Source of the DNA: Dyella flagellata
GTDB lineage: Bacteria; Pseudomonadota; Gammaproteobacteria; Xanthomonadales; Rhodanobacteraceae
DNA: 64,000 bases
NCBI RefSeq assembly: GCF_030160275.1
Contig: NZ_BSOA01000002.1
Coordinates: 1 to 64,000, forward strand
Direction of reading: 5' to 3'
A program made the position numbers and the translations under genes. How positions within the stretch are numbered: position 1 is the stretch's first letter; each line of letters begins with the position of its first letter. This document shows, piece by piece, positions 33,413 to 41,766 of the stretch. Below the pieces are notes generated by a model that saw only the letters and a list, made by a program, of their open reading frames with translations, had not been told where the DNA came from and searched no databases.

Positions 33413-34974
33413 TGCAGGATCACGGTGGCGTAGGCCGGCAGAGTCAGTTTCCCATCGGCCAGGACGGCCCCACCCTCCCTCTGCAGCAGTACAGAGCTAA
33501 CGTGCGCCTCACTCCCCAGTTCGAGCACTCGCGGCTCGCGCGACAGGTTGTGCACGACCAGCACACGCGATTGCGCATCCTCTAGCGTGTACGCCAATAC
33601 ATGCGGATCGGCGGCTGGCACGTCGTGCAATACGCCATCGCGCAACGCGCTCACTTGCTTGCGCCAGCTGATCAGCTTGCGATACAGGTTCAGCAGCGAA
33701 GCGGGATCGGCTTCCTGCGCTTGAACCGAGACGGTCGAGTCGTCCGTGCTGCTCCAATCCTTCCAGCTGGCCGTGCCCTGCCCTTTGCCGTTGCGATACC
33801 AGCGCATCGGTTCGCGGATGTCCTCGTCGGGCTTGCTGCCCTGCATGCCCAGCTCTTCGCCGTAATAGATGAAGGGATGGCCGGGCAGCGTAAGCAGCAG
33901 CGAGGCCGCGATGCGCATATGCAGCATGTTGTCGTCGAGCTGGCTCATCACGCGTTCCTGGTCGTGATTGGACAGGAACGGTGCATCGTCGAACGCGCCG
34001 TTCGCATGCTTGCGATACGCCGCATAGGTGTATTCGAGCCCACGGCCGATGCCGAGGTTGCGCTCCTGGGTCACGCTCTCGATCAACTGCGTGGCGAGCG
34101 GGAAATCGAACACGGCGTTCAAGGGGCCCAGGTACGGGTTCAGGTCATCCGGATTCTGTCGTGCCACCTCGCCGACCAGCCATACGTGGGGATTAGTCGC
34201 TTCCAGCGCGCGACGATATTCGGCCCACCAGCGCACGTTCTTTTGCAGCGCGATCGGATCGCTCATGTCCGTGCGCAGGTCGTCGTAGATGTGCTGCGCG
34301 GCATCCAGGCGGAAACCATCCACGCCCTGCCGCAGCCAGAACCGGCCTACGTCGATCATGGCTTTGCGGACGGCTGGATGATCGTAATTGAGGTCCGGCA
34401 TGGCGGCGGTAAACGTGCCCTCGTAGTAAGCACCGTTCGATGCGCGATGCCAGGCCGGGCCGCCAACCGCGCTGATGGCCTTCAGGTCCGTACCCGGCTT
34501 GGCCCACAGGTACCAGTCGTGGTGCGGGTCCTTGGGATCCAGTGCCGCCTTGAACCAGGGGTGCTGGTCGGAGGTGTGGTTGATCACCATGTCCATCACC
34601 ACCTGGATGCCGCGCTTGTGCGCCTCGGCCAGCAGCTTCTTGAAATCGCGCAGCGTGCCGTACTGCGGATTGATGCCCTCGTAATCGGTGATGTCGTAGC
34701 CGTGGTAGCTAGGCGATGGGTTGATCGGCATCAACCAGATGCCGCTCACGCCCAGCGACTTGATGTAATCGAGTTTGGCGGTGACGCCATTGAGATCGCC
34801 GATGCCATCGCCGTTACTATCGTAGAAGGCACGGACGAAGATCTCGTAATAGACGCCGGATGCCTGCGCAGCCGGCTTGGCCGGTGCTTTTTCTTGCGCC
34901 AAGGATGGCACCGACAGCAGCGCCAGCGCCGCAGCCACTGCGAAGGAACGTAGAACCGTTCTGAACTTGAACAT
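33409..34974 (-). CDS. Secreted GH13 alpha-amylase family protein
   Basis: A 521-residue exported enzyme with a signal peptide (ending SVPSLA). The GH13 barrel shows the four conserved regions: DMVINHTSDQHPWF; GFRLDAAQHI with nucleophile Asp224; VWLVGEV with acid/base Glu269; FLSNHDQERV with stabilising Asp338. NGDGIGDLNGV resembles the calcium/domain B entry of oligo-glucosidase-like members, so short maltooligosaccharides may be the best substrates. A beta-sandwich C-domain closes the protein. The start at 34974 has a GGAGGG site eight bases upstream. The stop codon lies in a REP. It lies between the TonB receptor and the GH31 gene, all read leftward. Confidence 0.95.
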   Translation of the reverse strand: MFKFRTVLRSFAVAAALALLSVPSLAQEKAPAKPAAQASGVYYEIFVRAFYDSNGDGIGDLNGVTAKLDYIKSLGVSGIWLMPINPSPSYHGYDITDYEGINPQYGTLRDFKKLLAEAHKRGIQVVMDMVINHTSDQHPWFKAALDPKDPHHDWYLWAKPGTDLKAISAVGGPAWHRASNGAYYEGTFTAAMPDLNYDHPAVRKAMIDVGRFWLRQGVDGFRLDAAQHIYDDLRTDMSDPIALQKNVRWWAEYRRALEATNPHVWLVGEVARQNPDDLNPYLGPLNAVFDFPLATQLIESVTQERNLGIGRGLEYTYAAYRKHANGAFDDAPFLSNHDQERVMSQLDDNMLHMRIAASLLLTLPGHPFIYYGEELGMQGSKPDEDIREPMRWYRNGKGQGTASWKDWSSTDDSTVSVQAQEADPASLLNLYRKLISWRKQVSALRDGVLHDVPAADPHVLAYTLEDAQSRVLVVHNLSREPRVLELGSEAHVSSVLLQREGGAVLADGKLTLPAYATVILQ

Positions 34975-35113
34975 AAGTTCGCCCTCCCGGGGATGGAGTG
35001 TCGTCGTCGCGGCACGGCCGCGCAACAGTCGGGAAAGCGACGAAGGCGAATCGGCTCACGCCTGGAAAAGGACCCGGCTCCCCAATCGTCAACGGAGCCG
35101 GGCCGGGGGAGTG

Positions 35114-37990
35114 TTACAGCTGGAAGTTCACGCCCAGGTAGCTGGTACGGCCGAAGTACTGGATCGTGCCGGTCTGCTGCGGATTGCCGCCGAAATAGGT
35201 CTTGGTCGGCTGGTTGCTCAGGTTGAGCATCTGGTAGACGACGCTGAACTGCTTGGTGATGTTGTAGGCCGCCTGGAAGTCGTACACGGTTTCCGAGGCA
35301 AACGTCACCAACTGGTTGGTCACTGCAATCTGCGTGTTGGAGAGGAACGACGAACGATAATTGGCCGAGAGGCGCGCCGAGAACGTGCCGTTGTCGTAGA
35401 ACACCGCCGCACTGGCCACGCGCTTGGACAGGCCTGGCAGACCGATGTAAGTGGTGGGACCAGCCAGGGTGGTCGCGTTGCGCACGTTGCTCTTGGTGTA
35501 CGCAAAGTTCGCATCGAAGCCCAGGCCCGACCAGATGCCCGGCAGGAAGTGCGTCTTGGTGAAAGAAGCTTCCACGCCGCGCAGATCGCCGCCCTTGGCG
35601 TTGTACGAGGTCTGGTATTGGCCGTTCAAGTACGGCTTGCCGGTGCTCGGATCGGTCGGCACGGTAATGCCCGCCGAGGCGAAGTCGAAGTTGTTGTAGG
35701 TGACGTTCTCGATGAACGAGTTGATCTTCTTGAAGAACACGCCGGCCGTCACCGCACCGGTGGAATCATCGAAGTAATGCTCATAATCCAGATCGTACTG
35801 CTGCGCGCGCAGCGGGTTCAGCAGCGGGCTAGTGCCGCCCCACACGTTGTACTGGCCAGCCGATACCCACGAACCAGCACCGGCCAGCATGGTGTTGATC
35901 GGCGGACGCGACAGCACTTTCGCCGCGGCAAAGCGCATCTGATCCTGATCCGTCAAGTGGTAGATCAGGTTCATCGACGGTAGATAGTCGGTATAGGTCT
36001 TGCCCGACTTGATCGGCGCATAGTCCATGCTGCTCTTGCCGTTGCCATCGACAATCAGCACGCCCGCACCGTTACCGACCTGCTGCAGGCCGTAGCTGTA
36101 CTGCGATTGACGCGACACACGCACGCCCACGTTGCCGGTCAGCTCGTGACCGAACACCTGCGCGTCGAGATCACCCATCACGAACACGTCGCGGGTCTTT
36201 TCGTTGACTGAGCCGCTCTGGATTTCCGACCAGCTCTGGTCGGTGATGTTCTTCACCGGATTGGCAACGATGCCATGCGCGGCGAGGATGGCCGGGCCGT
36301 TGAGGGTCAGGAAGCAGGGGAAGCCGCTGAATTTGCCTTTCCAGCAGGTGACCTGAGCGGCCGAGGAAGGAATGCTCAGCGGCGGCTCGCCGGGAACGGG
36401 CGAAGTGTTCCACTCCGAACCGTAGACGTAGACCTCGCGATCCGCATTGTAAGTATGGTTATTGGCGTAGACACCCGCTTCGATCGCCGAAAACACCGGG
36501 TTGTTCGGCAGGTCGTACTGCACGCTGGTGCGGAAAGCCTTGTCGCGGTCGTGGTAGATGTAGGGATACACACCATAACGCGACAGACCCATGTCGTTGA
36601 GGTTGGTGTAGAGGCCCGGATTGGCCATCGACACGTCACCGATATTGCGACCCTTGAACAGGAAGTTGGTCGACTGCGCCATCAGCTGCGGATTGCTGGT
36701 ACCCAGGCCCGTATAGGGATCGGCCGTGGTATCGACGTTGATTTCGTGGCTGCTGGCATGCGACATCGAGATGTCGGAATCGATGTGCCAGTTGTCGTGG
36801 TTCCACTTCAGATTCAGGCCGCCGGAGAACACATCGGTGTTGGTGGTGTAGTTGTCAGCCGTGGTTTCGTTGGAGAACTGATTGCCACCGACGCCGGCAG
36901 GATTAGTGGCCACCGTGCCGCCGATCACCGTACCCAGTGAACTGAGCACGGGATTGGTGATCTGCGCGTTGTTACCGTAGAAATTCTGCGAGCGCAGACC
37001 GTAACCGAATGAGCTGTTGTTGAACTTCGAGAAGAAGGTGTCCGCCGTCAGCTGCAGCTCCTTGGTCGGACGCCACACCACCGTGCCCAGATAGCCGCGG
37101 CGACGCTCTTCGCCGCCGTTCTGCTGCAACTGGTAGCCTTCCGGCAGATAGGCCGTCTGCGATGAGTCTTTATTCAATTTGTACAGGCCGCCATCCGACG
37201 CCTCGCCCACGAACTGCTCGGATACATGCGGCTGATACATGTCCGCAAAGCCCAGGCCGACACCCAGAGTGTTGTCCAGGAACTTGCCCTGGTAGGCAAC
37301 GCTCAGGCGATAGCCGACCGGATTGGCGCCCGGCACGTCGTGAGCCTGGCCGTCATAGCTGCCACGCGCGTCGATGTTGAGCGACTGGTCCTTGCTGTTT
37401 TCCAGCGGATTGGCCGTCTGCAGCGCAATAGTGCCAGCCACGCCGCCGGTGACCAGCGAGGCCTGCGAGGTCTTGTATACCGTCGCCATGTTGATCAGCT
37501 CCGACGGATACTGATCGAACTGGATGTAGTTGGTGCCGCTGGTGGAAGGCTGTTCGCGGCCATCCAGCGTGGTCTGGATGAAGTCGCCCGACAAGCCACG
37601 GATGTTGATCTGCGAGGCCTGGCCGGCGATGCGCTCGGCGGAAACGCCCGGCAGATGCGTCAGCGAGTCGGCAATGGACTGGTCCGGCAGACCGCCGATG
37701 TCGGCAGCGGTCACTACGCTCTGGATGGTGTCGGCATAGCGCTGATAGTCGATCGACTTCTCGACACTGCTGCTGAAGCCGGTCACCGTCACGGTGGACA
37801 GGCTCTTGGCCAGCTCCTGCTGGCTCTTCGGATTGGTGGTGGCCTGGCTGGTGCTGGCCGTGTTGGTCTGCTGCGAGGTGCCGGCTGCAGTCTGTGCGCC
37901 AGTGTCATCCGTCGCTGCTTGCACGCCGAAAGCCATGGTGAGACCGGCCGCAGCAAGAGCCATCACCAGCAAATTACGCTTGAGTATCAC
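35114..37990 (-). CDS. TonB-dependent outer-membrane receptor, probable maltodextrin uptake
   Basis: A 958-residue receptor with a signal peptide (MILKRNLLVMALAAAGLTMAFGVQA), a Thr/Gln-rich stretch and a TonB-box-like STVTVTGF near residue 70. The plug domain (about 75-215) shows IGGLPDQSIADSLTHLPGVSAERI and INIRGLSGDFIQTTLDGR. A 22-strand barrel follows, ending in the aromatic TSYLGVNFQL, typical for outer-membrane insertion. It resembles Caulobacter MalA-type receptors of maltodextrin loci; substrate is inferred from its neighbours. The GTG at 37990 is chosen because a strong GGGGAGGGG site lies just upstream. It is first in the leftward gene set and is divergent from the GH13 glucosidase. 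Confidence 0.93.
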   Translation of the reverse strand: MILKRNLLVMALAAAGLTMAFGVQAATDDTGAQTAAGTSQQTNTASTSQATTNPKSQQELAKSLSTVTVTGFSSSVEKSIDYQRYADTIQSVVTAADIGGLPDQSIADSLTHLPGVSAERIAGQASQINIRGLSGDFIQTTLDGREQPSTSGTNYIQFDQYPSELINMATVYKTSQASLVTGGVAGTIALQTANPLENSKDQSLNIDARGSYDGQAHDVPGANPVGYRLSVAYQGKFLDNTLGVGLGFADMYQPHVSEQFVGEASDGGLYKLNKDSSQTAYLPEGYQLQQNGGEERRRGYLGTVVWRPTKELQLTADTFFSKFNNSSFGYGLRSQNFYGNNAQITNPVLSSLGTVIGGTVATNPAGVGGNQFSNETTADNYTTNTDVFSGGLNLKWNHDNWHIDSDISMSHASSHEINVDTTADPYTGLGTSNPQLMAQSTNFLFKGRNIGDVSMANPGLYTNLNDMGLSRYGVYPYIYHDRDKAFRTSVQYDLPNNPVFSAIEAGVYANNHTYNADREVYVYGSEWNTSPVPGEPPLSIPSSAAQVTCWKGKFSGFPCFLTLNGPAILAAHGIVANPVKNITDQSWSEIQSGSVNEKTRDVFVMGDLDAQVFGHELTGNVGVRVSRQSQYSYGLQQVGNGAGVLIVDGNGKSSMDYAPIKSGKTYTDYLPSMNLIYHLTDQDQMRFAAAKVLSRPPINTMLAGAGSWVSAGQYNVWGGTSPLLNPLRAQQYDLDYEHYFDDSTGAVTAGVFFKKINSFIENVTYNNFDFASAGITVPTDPSTGKPYLNGQYQTSYNAKGGDLRGVEASFTKTHFLPGIWSGLGFDANFAYTKSNVRNATTLAGPTTYIGLPGLSKRVASAAVFYDNGTFSARLSANYRSSFLSNTQIAVTNQLVTFASETVYDFQAAYNITKQFSVVYQMLNLSNQPTKTYFGGNPQQTGTIQYFGRTSYLGVNFQL

Positions 37991-38138
37991 GAGTCCCCTC
38001 CCCAAAATTCATTTCTTGTAATCGCCTCTTGTCGGCCGCCGACGCTTAGCTTCGCGGTACGGTCGGCGCCCACGCAGACGGACGAATCCGACGGCGTGAG
38101 TGGATGGTAGGGCGCGTTTTTCCAAGCAGACCACATCC

Positions 38139-38152
38139 TGCATACGTATTCA
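38139..38152. promoter_or_regulatory. Candidate LacI-type operator, left
   Basis: TGCATACGTATTCA, a near-perfect palindrome with central CG, as typical for LacI-family operators. It is about 150 bases upstream of the TonB receptor start. The same sequence occurs inverted at 38330, 191 bases away centre to centre. Confidence 0.6.
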
Positions 38153-38329
38153 TACCTTGCCCTGGTCAGCTGTCATCGCAGCGCAACATGCGCGACCCGC
38201 TTGCGCGCACTACTACGCTGAAACGGCGGGAAACGCGGGCATTACGCCATTTTTACGCAGTGCCCGAGCGCACTGCCTGGCGACGAGGTTTTTTTCGCCG
38301 CGCCGTCGATGCCGCAACCGCAGCACGAA

Positions 38330-38343
38330 TGAATACGTATGCA
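38330..38343. promoter_or_regulatory. Candidate LacI-type operator, right
   Basis: TGAATACGTATGCA, the exact reverse complement of the left site, about 170 bases upstream of the cytoplasmic glucosidase. Two such sites in a divergent region suit repression by a looped LacI-type tetramer. Confidence 0.6.
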
Positions 38344-38512
38344 AGCCCTGCGAGCAATCCAAGCCTCGCGACTAAGCTGCACCACGCCAACAGCTTTGCT
38401 TGCCTGCCCAGGGCGCGTTAGCCTGAAACCCGGGCAACGGGCGGATAGCCTTCGCTTAAGGAAAAAAAGCAGGGCCGGCGAGTTTCGGCTTTATCCAAGG
38501 AAAGCGTTTCCA

Positions 38513-40129
38513 ATGACCGATGCATCCTGGTGGCGCGGCGCCGTCATCTATCAGATCTATCCACGCAGTTTTCTGGATACCAACGGCGACGGCGTGGGCG
38601 ACCTGCCGGGCATCATCCAGCAGCTGGACTACGTGGCGAGCCTGGGCGTGGATGCGATCTGGGTCGCGCCGTTCTTCCGTTCGCCGATGGCCGATTTCGG
38701 CTATGACATTGCCGATTACCGCGACGTCGACCCGCTGTTCGGCACGCTTCAGGATTTCGATCGACTGCTCGCCAAGGCACACGGCCTGGGCTTGAAGGTG
38801 ATGATCGACCAGGTGCTCAGCCACACCTCCGACCAGCATGCCTGGTTCAAGGAAAGCCGCCAGAACACAGACAACGCAAAGGCCGACTGGTATGTGTGGG
38901 CGGACGCCAAGCCCGATGGCAGCCCGCCCAATAACTGGCTATCGATCTTCGGCGGCTCGGCGTGGCAATGGGAGCCGCGGCGCGGCCAATACTATCTGCA
39001 CAACTTCCTCGCCTCGCAGCCGGATCTCAATTTCCACAATCCGGCCGTGCGCGCGGCCGTGCTCGACAACGTGCGCTTCTGGCTGGACAAGGGCGTGGAT
39101 GGCTTGCGGCTGGATGCGATCAATTTCTGCTTCCACGACCGGCAGCTGCGCGACAACCCACCCAAGCCGAAGGAAAAGCGCGTGGGCCGTGGCTTCAGCC
39201 CGGATAATCCGTACGCCTTCCAATACCACCTGTACAACAATACGCAGCCGGAAAACCTGGATTTCCTGTGTGATTTACGCGCCCTGCTCGACCGCTATCC
39301 GAGCGCGGTAACGCTCGGCGAGATATCCTCGGAAGATTCGCTGGCAACGATGGCCCAATACACGCGCGGCCAGCGCCTGCACATGGGCTATAGCTTCGAA
39401 TTGCTCAGCAGCGACTACAGCGCCGGGTACATTCGCCAGACTGTGGCGCAACTGGAGGCACAGGTAAGCGAAGGCTGGCCGTGCTGGGCCATTTCCAACC
39501 ACGACGTGGAACGCGTGCTTACACGCTGGGGCAACGGCAATGCCTCGCCACGCCTGGCCAACTTGCTCACCGCCATGCTGTGCTCGCTGCGTGGCTCGGT
39601 ATGCGTGTACCAGGGCGAAGAGCTTGGCCTTACCGAAGCGGAACTGCCGTTCGAATCCCTGCGCGATCCCTACGGCATCACCTTCTGGCCCACCTTCAAG
39701 GGTCGCGATGGCTGCCGTACGCCGATGCCCTGGAATGACGGCCCCTTCGCAGGTTTCAGCTCGGCGCCGCCATGGCTGCCGATCGACGAAGCGCACAAGA
39801 CCTTGGCCGTGACGCATCAGGAAGCGGACGCGAACTCGGTGCTGCATGGCTTCCGCCGCTTCATGCGATGGCGCGCCGCGCAACCTGCGCTGCGGCAGGG
39901 CGACATCCGTTTGCTGGATTTGCCCGAGCCGATCCTGGCCTTCGTTCGCAAGCATGGCTCCGAGCAGGTGCTGGCAGCGTTCAACCTCGGCAAGCACCCG
40001 CAAGCGGTGCCCCTGGCCGGATTCGATGCCGCCACGCCGCTGGACGGGCATGGCTTGCAGCAAGGCGCATTGCGCAATGGGCAACTGGAGTTGCCCGGGC
40101 ATGGGGTGCTATTCGCGCGCATCCCGTAA
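38513..40129 (+). CDS. Cytoplasmic GH13 alpha-glucosidase
   Basis: A 538-residue enzyme without a signal peptide. The N-terminus WWRGAVIYQIYPRSFLDTNGDGVGDLPGI is that of the oligo-1,6-glucosidase/alpha-glucosidase group of GH13. Conserved regions are DQVLSHTSDQHAWF, GLRLDAINFCFHD with nucleophile Asp201, VTLGEISSED with acid/base Glu270, and ISNHDVERVLTRWG with Asp331. It probably splits imported maltose or maltooligosaccharides to glucose. It is transcribed opposite the TonB receptor and the rest of the locus. Start 38513 lies just after an AAGGAA site. A degenerate REP follows the stop. Confidence 0.95.
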   Translation: MTDASWWRGAVIYQIYPRSFLDTNGDGVGDLPGIIQQLDYVASLGVDAIWVAPFFRSPMADFGYDIADYRDVDPLFGTLQDFDRLLAKAHGLGLKVMIDQVLSHTSDQHAWFKESRQNTDNAKADWYVWADAKPDGSPPNNWLSIFGGSAWQWEPRRGQYYLHNFLASQPDLNFHNPAVRAAVLDNVRFWLDKGVDGLRLDAINFCFHDRQLRDNPPKPKEKRVGRGFSPDNPYAFQYHLYNNTQPENLDFLCDLRALLDRYPSAVTLGEISSEDSLATMAQYTRGQRLHMGYSFELLSSDYSAGYIRQTVAQLEAQVSEGWPCWAISNHDVERVLTRWGNGNASPRLANLLTAMLCSLRGSVCVYQGEELGLTEAELPFESLRDPYGITFWPTFKGRDGCRTPMPWNDGPFAGFSSAPPWLPIDEAHKTLAVTHQEADANSVLHGFRRFMRWRAAQPALRQGDIRLLDLPEPILAFVRKHGSEQVLAAFNLGKHPQAVPLAGFDAATPLDGHGLQQGALRNGQLELPGHGVLFARIP

Positions 40130-40131
40130 CA

Positions 40132-40159
40132 CGAGGCTGGGATGACCTTCCCAGCCGAC
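40132..40159. repeat. Degenerate GTAG-REP palindrome
   Basis: CGAGGCTGGGATGACC then TTCCCAGCCGAC: the stems survive but both GTAG ends have mutated. It lies three bases after the GH13 glucosidase stop. Confidence 0.75.
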
Positions 40160-40245
40160 AAGCCCTGAATCAACCCGTCCCGCTTAAACCTATAAAAATC
40201 AAACTACTTAGCATTTCTAATTCACATTGTCGTCACGTTTCCAAG

Positions 40246-40278
40246 CCTAGAATTTCACACGTAGTCCTCAATTCTAGG
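40246..40278. promoter_or_regulatory. Perfect inverted repeat upstream of the terpene synthase
   Basis: CCTAGAATT (40246-40254) is exactly repeated inverted as AATTCTAGG (40270-40278), with 15 bases between. It lies in an AT-rich stretch of the 343-base gap that precedes the terpene synthase gene, about 195 bases upstream of its start. Otherwise the gap (40130-40472) shows only a degenerate REP and a possible TATAAA at 40192. A regulator-binding site is likely, its protein unknown. Confidence 0.5.
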
Positions 40279-40472
40279 AACCGGGGCCAATTCCTTTGAT
40301 AGTCACGCGGCGCCTCCCGTCCGGCGCCCGATGAAAGCGTGATGTAACGACCGCTGCCCGGGCCGGCTGCTTGGCGCCCGACAATTTCCACAAGCTTGGC
40401 GGCGGCATGGTTTTCCTTGGCAGCACTTCGCCGGTCATCCCGTTCGTGCCGTTCCTCACGGAGAGAGCCGCC

Positions 40473-41501
40473 ATGCATCGCCTAGAAAGTCTGCATGCTA
40501 CCCACGCACCGTTCGCACCTTCGGTGGAAGACCAGGTTTCCAATGGATTGCGCCTGCCGAATCTTCGATATCCCTGGGCGAGCGCGTGCTCCCCGCATGC
40601 ACCGTTCGTGGAAGCACGCATGCAGCAATGGCTGCTGCAGCATGGGCTGATTCCCAACGAGCGTTACCGCGCCCGCATTGCGCAGGCCAAATTAGGCTGG
40701 CTCGCCGCGCGCTGCCATCCGTATGCGTCGCTGGAGCGACTGCAGACCATTGCCAATTTCTATGCCTGGTATTTCCTGGTCGACGACTGGTTCGTCGGCC
40801 AGACCGAGAAAGTGTCGGCCTATACCATTTCCAACCTCACCGCGGTCATCGATGTGCTCGACATCGGCCGCGTCGGCAACGAACCGGTGTATGGCGAGAC
40901 CGCCTGGATGGACCTGTGCCGGCAATTGCGGCTGAGCATGTCCGATCCCCAGTTTGAGCGTTTTGCGCATGCCATGCATCTGTGGGTAGGGATGGCCGGC
41001 CTGCGCATGCTGGAGCATTCGCATGCGCGCGCACCGCGCGCGCATCGGCACGAAGCCATCCTGCGCCATGCCGGAGGCCTTTACCCCTGCCTGTATCTGA
41101 TCGATTTTGGCAACGGCCTGCCGCTGCCGCAGGAAGAATACGATCAGGCCAACGTGCAGCAATTGCGCCGTCACACCAATCGCATCGTGTGCTGGAGCAG
41201 CGACGTGCAACACCTGGGCATGGACGTACGCCAGTCGGCTCCGCATCGAAACACGGTTTCGCTGTATGCCAGCCAGGGCTATACGCTGCAGCGTAGCGTG
41301 GATCGTGTGAGTGAGCGCATCCGCAGCGAGATCGACGCCTTCATCTGCACGGCCAGCGGGGTGAGAGAAAGCGCCGGCCCCGCCTTGTCCGCCTACATCC
41401 GTGGACTGAAGCATTGGATGAGCGGCTATCGGGACTGGCTGGGCTCGCAGCCCGGCACCCAGGCCTTTACTGGACCGGACACGGCGATCAAGGCCTGGTA
41501 A
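40473..41501 (+). CDS. Class I terpene synthase-like protein with altered NSE motif
   Basis: A 342-residue all-helical protein of the bacterial terpene cyclase family. The first metal-binding site is present: FYAWYFLVDDWFVG, with Asp104 and Asp105. The predicted diphosphate-sensing Arg is Arg198 in ILRHAGGLYP. The second metal site, normally NDxxSxxxE, reads SDVQHLGMD at 243-251, so Asn, Ser and Glu are replaced by Ser243, His247 and Asp251. The flanking IVCWS and RNTVSL segments still align well with the family, as does the C-terminal WMSGYRDW region. Either Mg2+ binding is unconventional or activity has changed. The ATG at 40473 follows GGAGAGA by seven bases. An HMG-CoA synthase-like gene lies 265 bases downstream. 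Confidence 0.82.
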   Translation: MHRLESLHATHAPFAPSVEDQVSNGLRLPNLRYPWASACSPHAPFVEARMQQWLLQHGLIPNERYRARIAQAKLGWLAARCHPYASLERLQTIANFYAWYFLVDDWFVGQTEKVSAYTISNLTAVIDVLDIGRVGNEPVYGETAWMDLCRQLRLSMSDPQFERFAHAMHLWVGMAGLRMLEHSHARAPRAHRHEAILRHAGGLYPCLYLIDFGNGLPLPQEEYDQANVQQLRRHTNRIVCWSSDVQHLGMDVRQSAPHRNTVSLYASQGYTLQRSVDRVSERIRSEIDAFICTASGVRESAGPALSAYIRGLKHWMSGYRDWLGSQPGTQAFTGPDTAIKAW

Positions 41502-41766
41502 TTCCACGCGTCGACATCGTTCACGCCGCCGCCCCAAAGGGGGCCGGCGATTGCGAATGTAACCAAAAGTCGACTCGCTGAAAGCTAACGTGGTTAAAAT
41601 CTCGTGGTTCGGCCGGGCGCTCGCATCCCCCCGCCCGGGCGGCAGCGTTCGGCTTGAAGAACGTCCGCCCTGCGACGCGTCTCCCTGTCCCCGCAGCTTG
41701 CGTGCTCCCAAGCGCGCACGGCGAGGTCATTGCGGCCGGAGTCCGACACCACCGAGGAACAAGCTT

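Larger units (their letters stand above)
38006..38512. other. Divergent regulatory region of the alpha-glucan locus
   Basis: About 500 bases with no convincing gene; reading frames here lack ribosome-binding sites and protein-like composition. It holds two mirror-image 14-bp palindromes (entered separately). A third short dyad GGAAA-GCG-TTTCC (38499-38511) overlaps the ribosome-binding site of the cytoplasmic glucosidase and could act on its own expression. Confidence 0.7.

Noticed and set aside
38100-38421. Reading frames of about 90-105 codons in the divergent promoter of the alpha-glucan locus
   Set aside because: They cover both operator palindromes, have no ribosome-binding site and a Cys/Arg/His-rich composition unlike neighbouring proteins.
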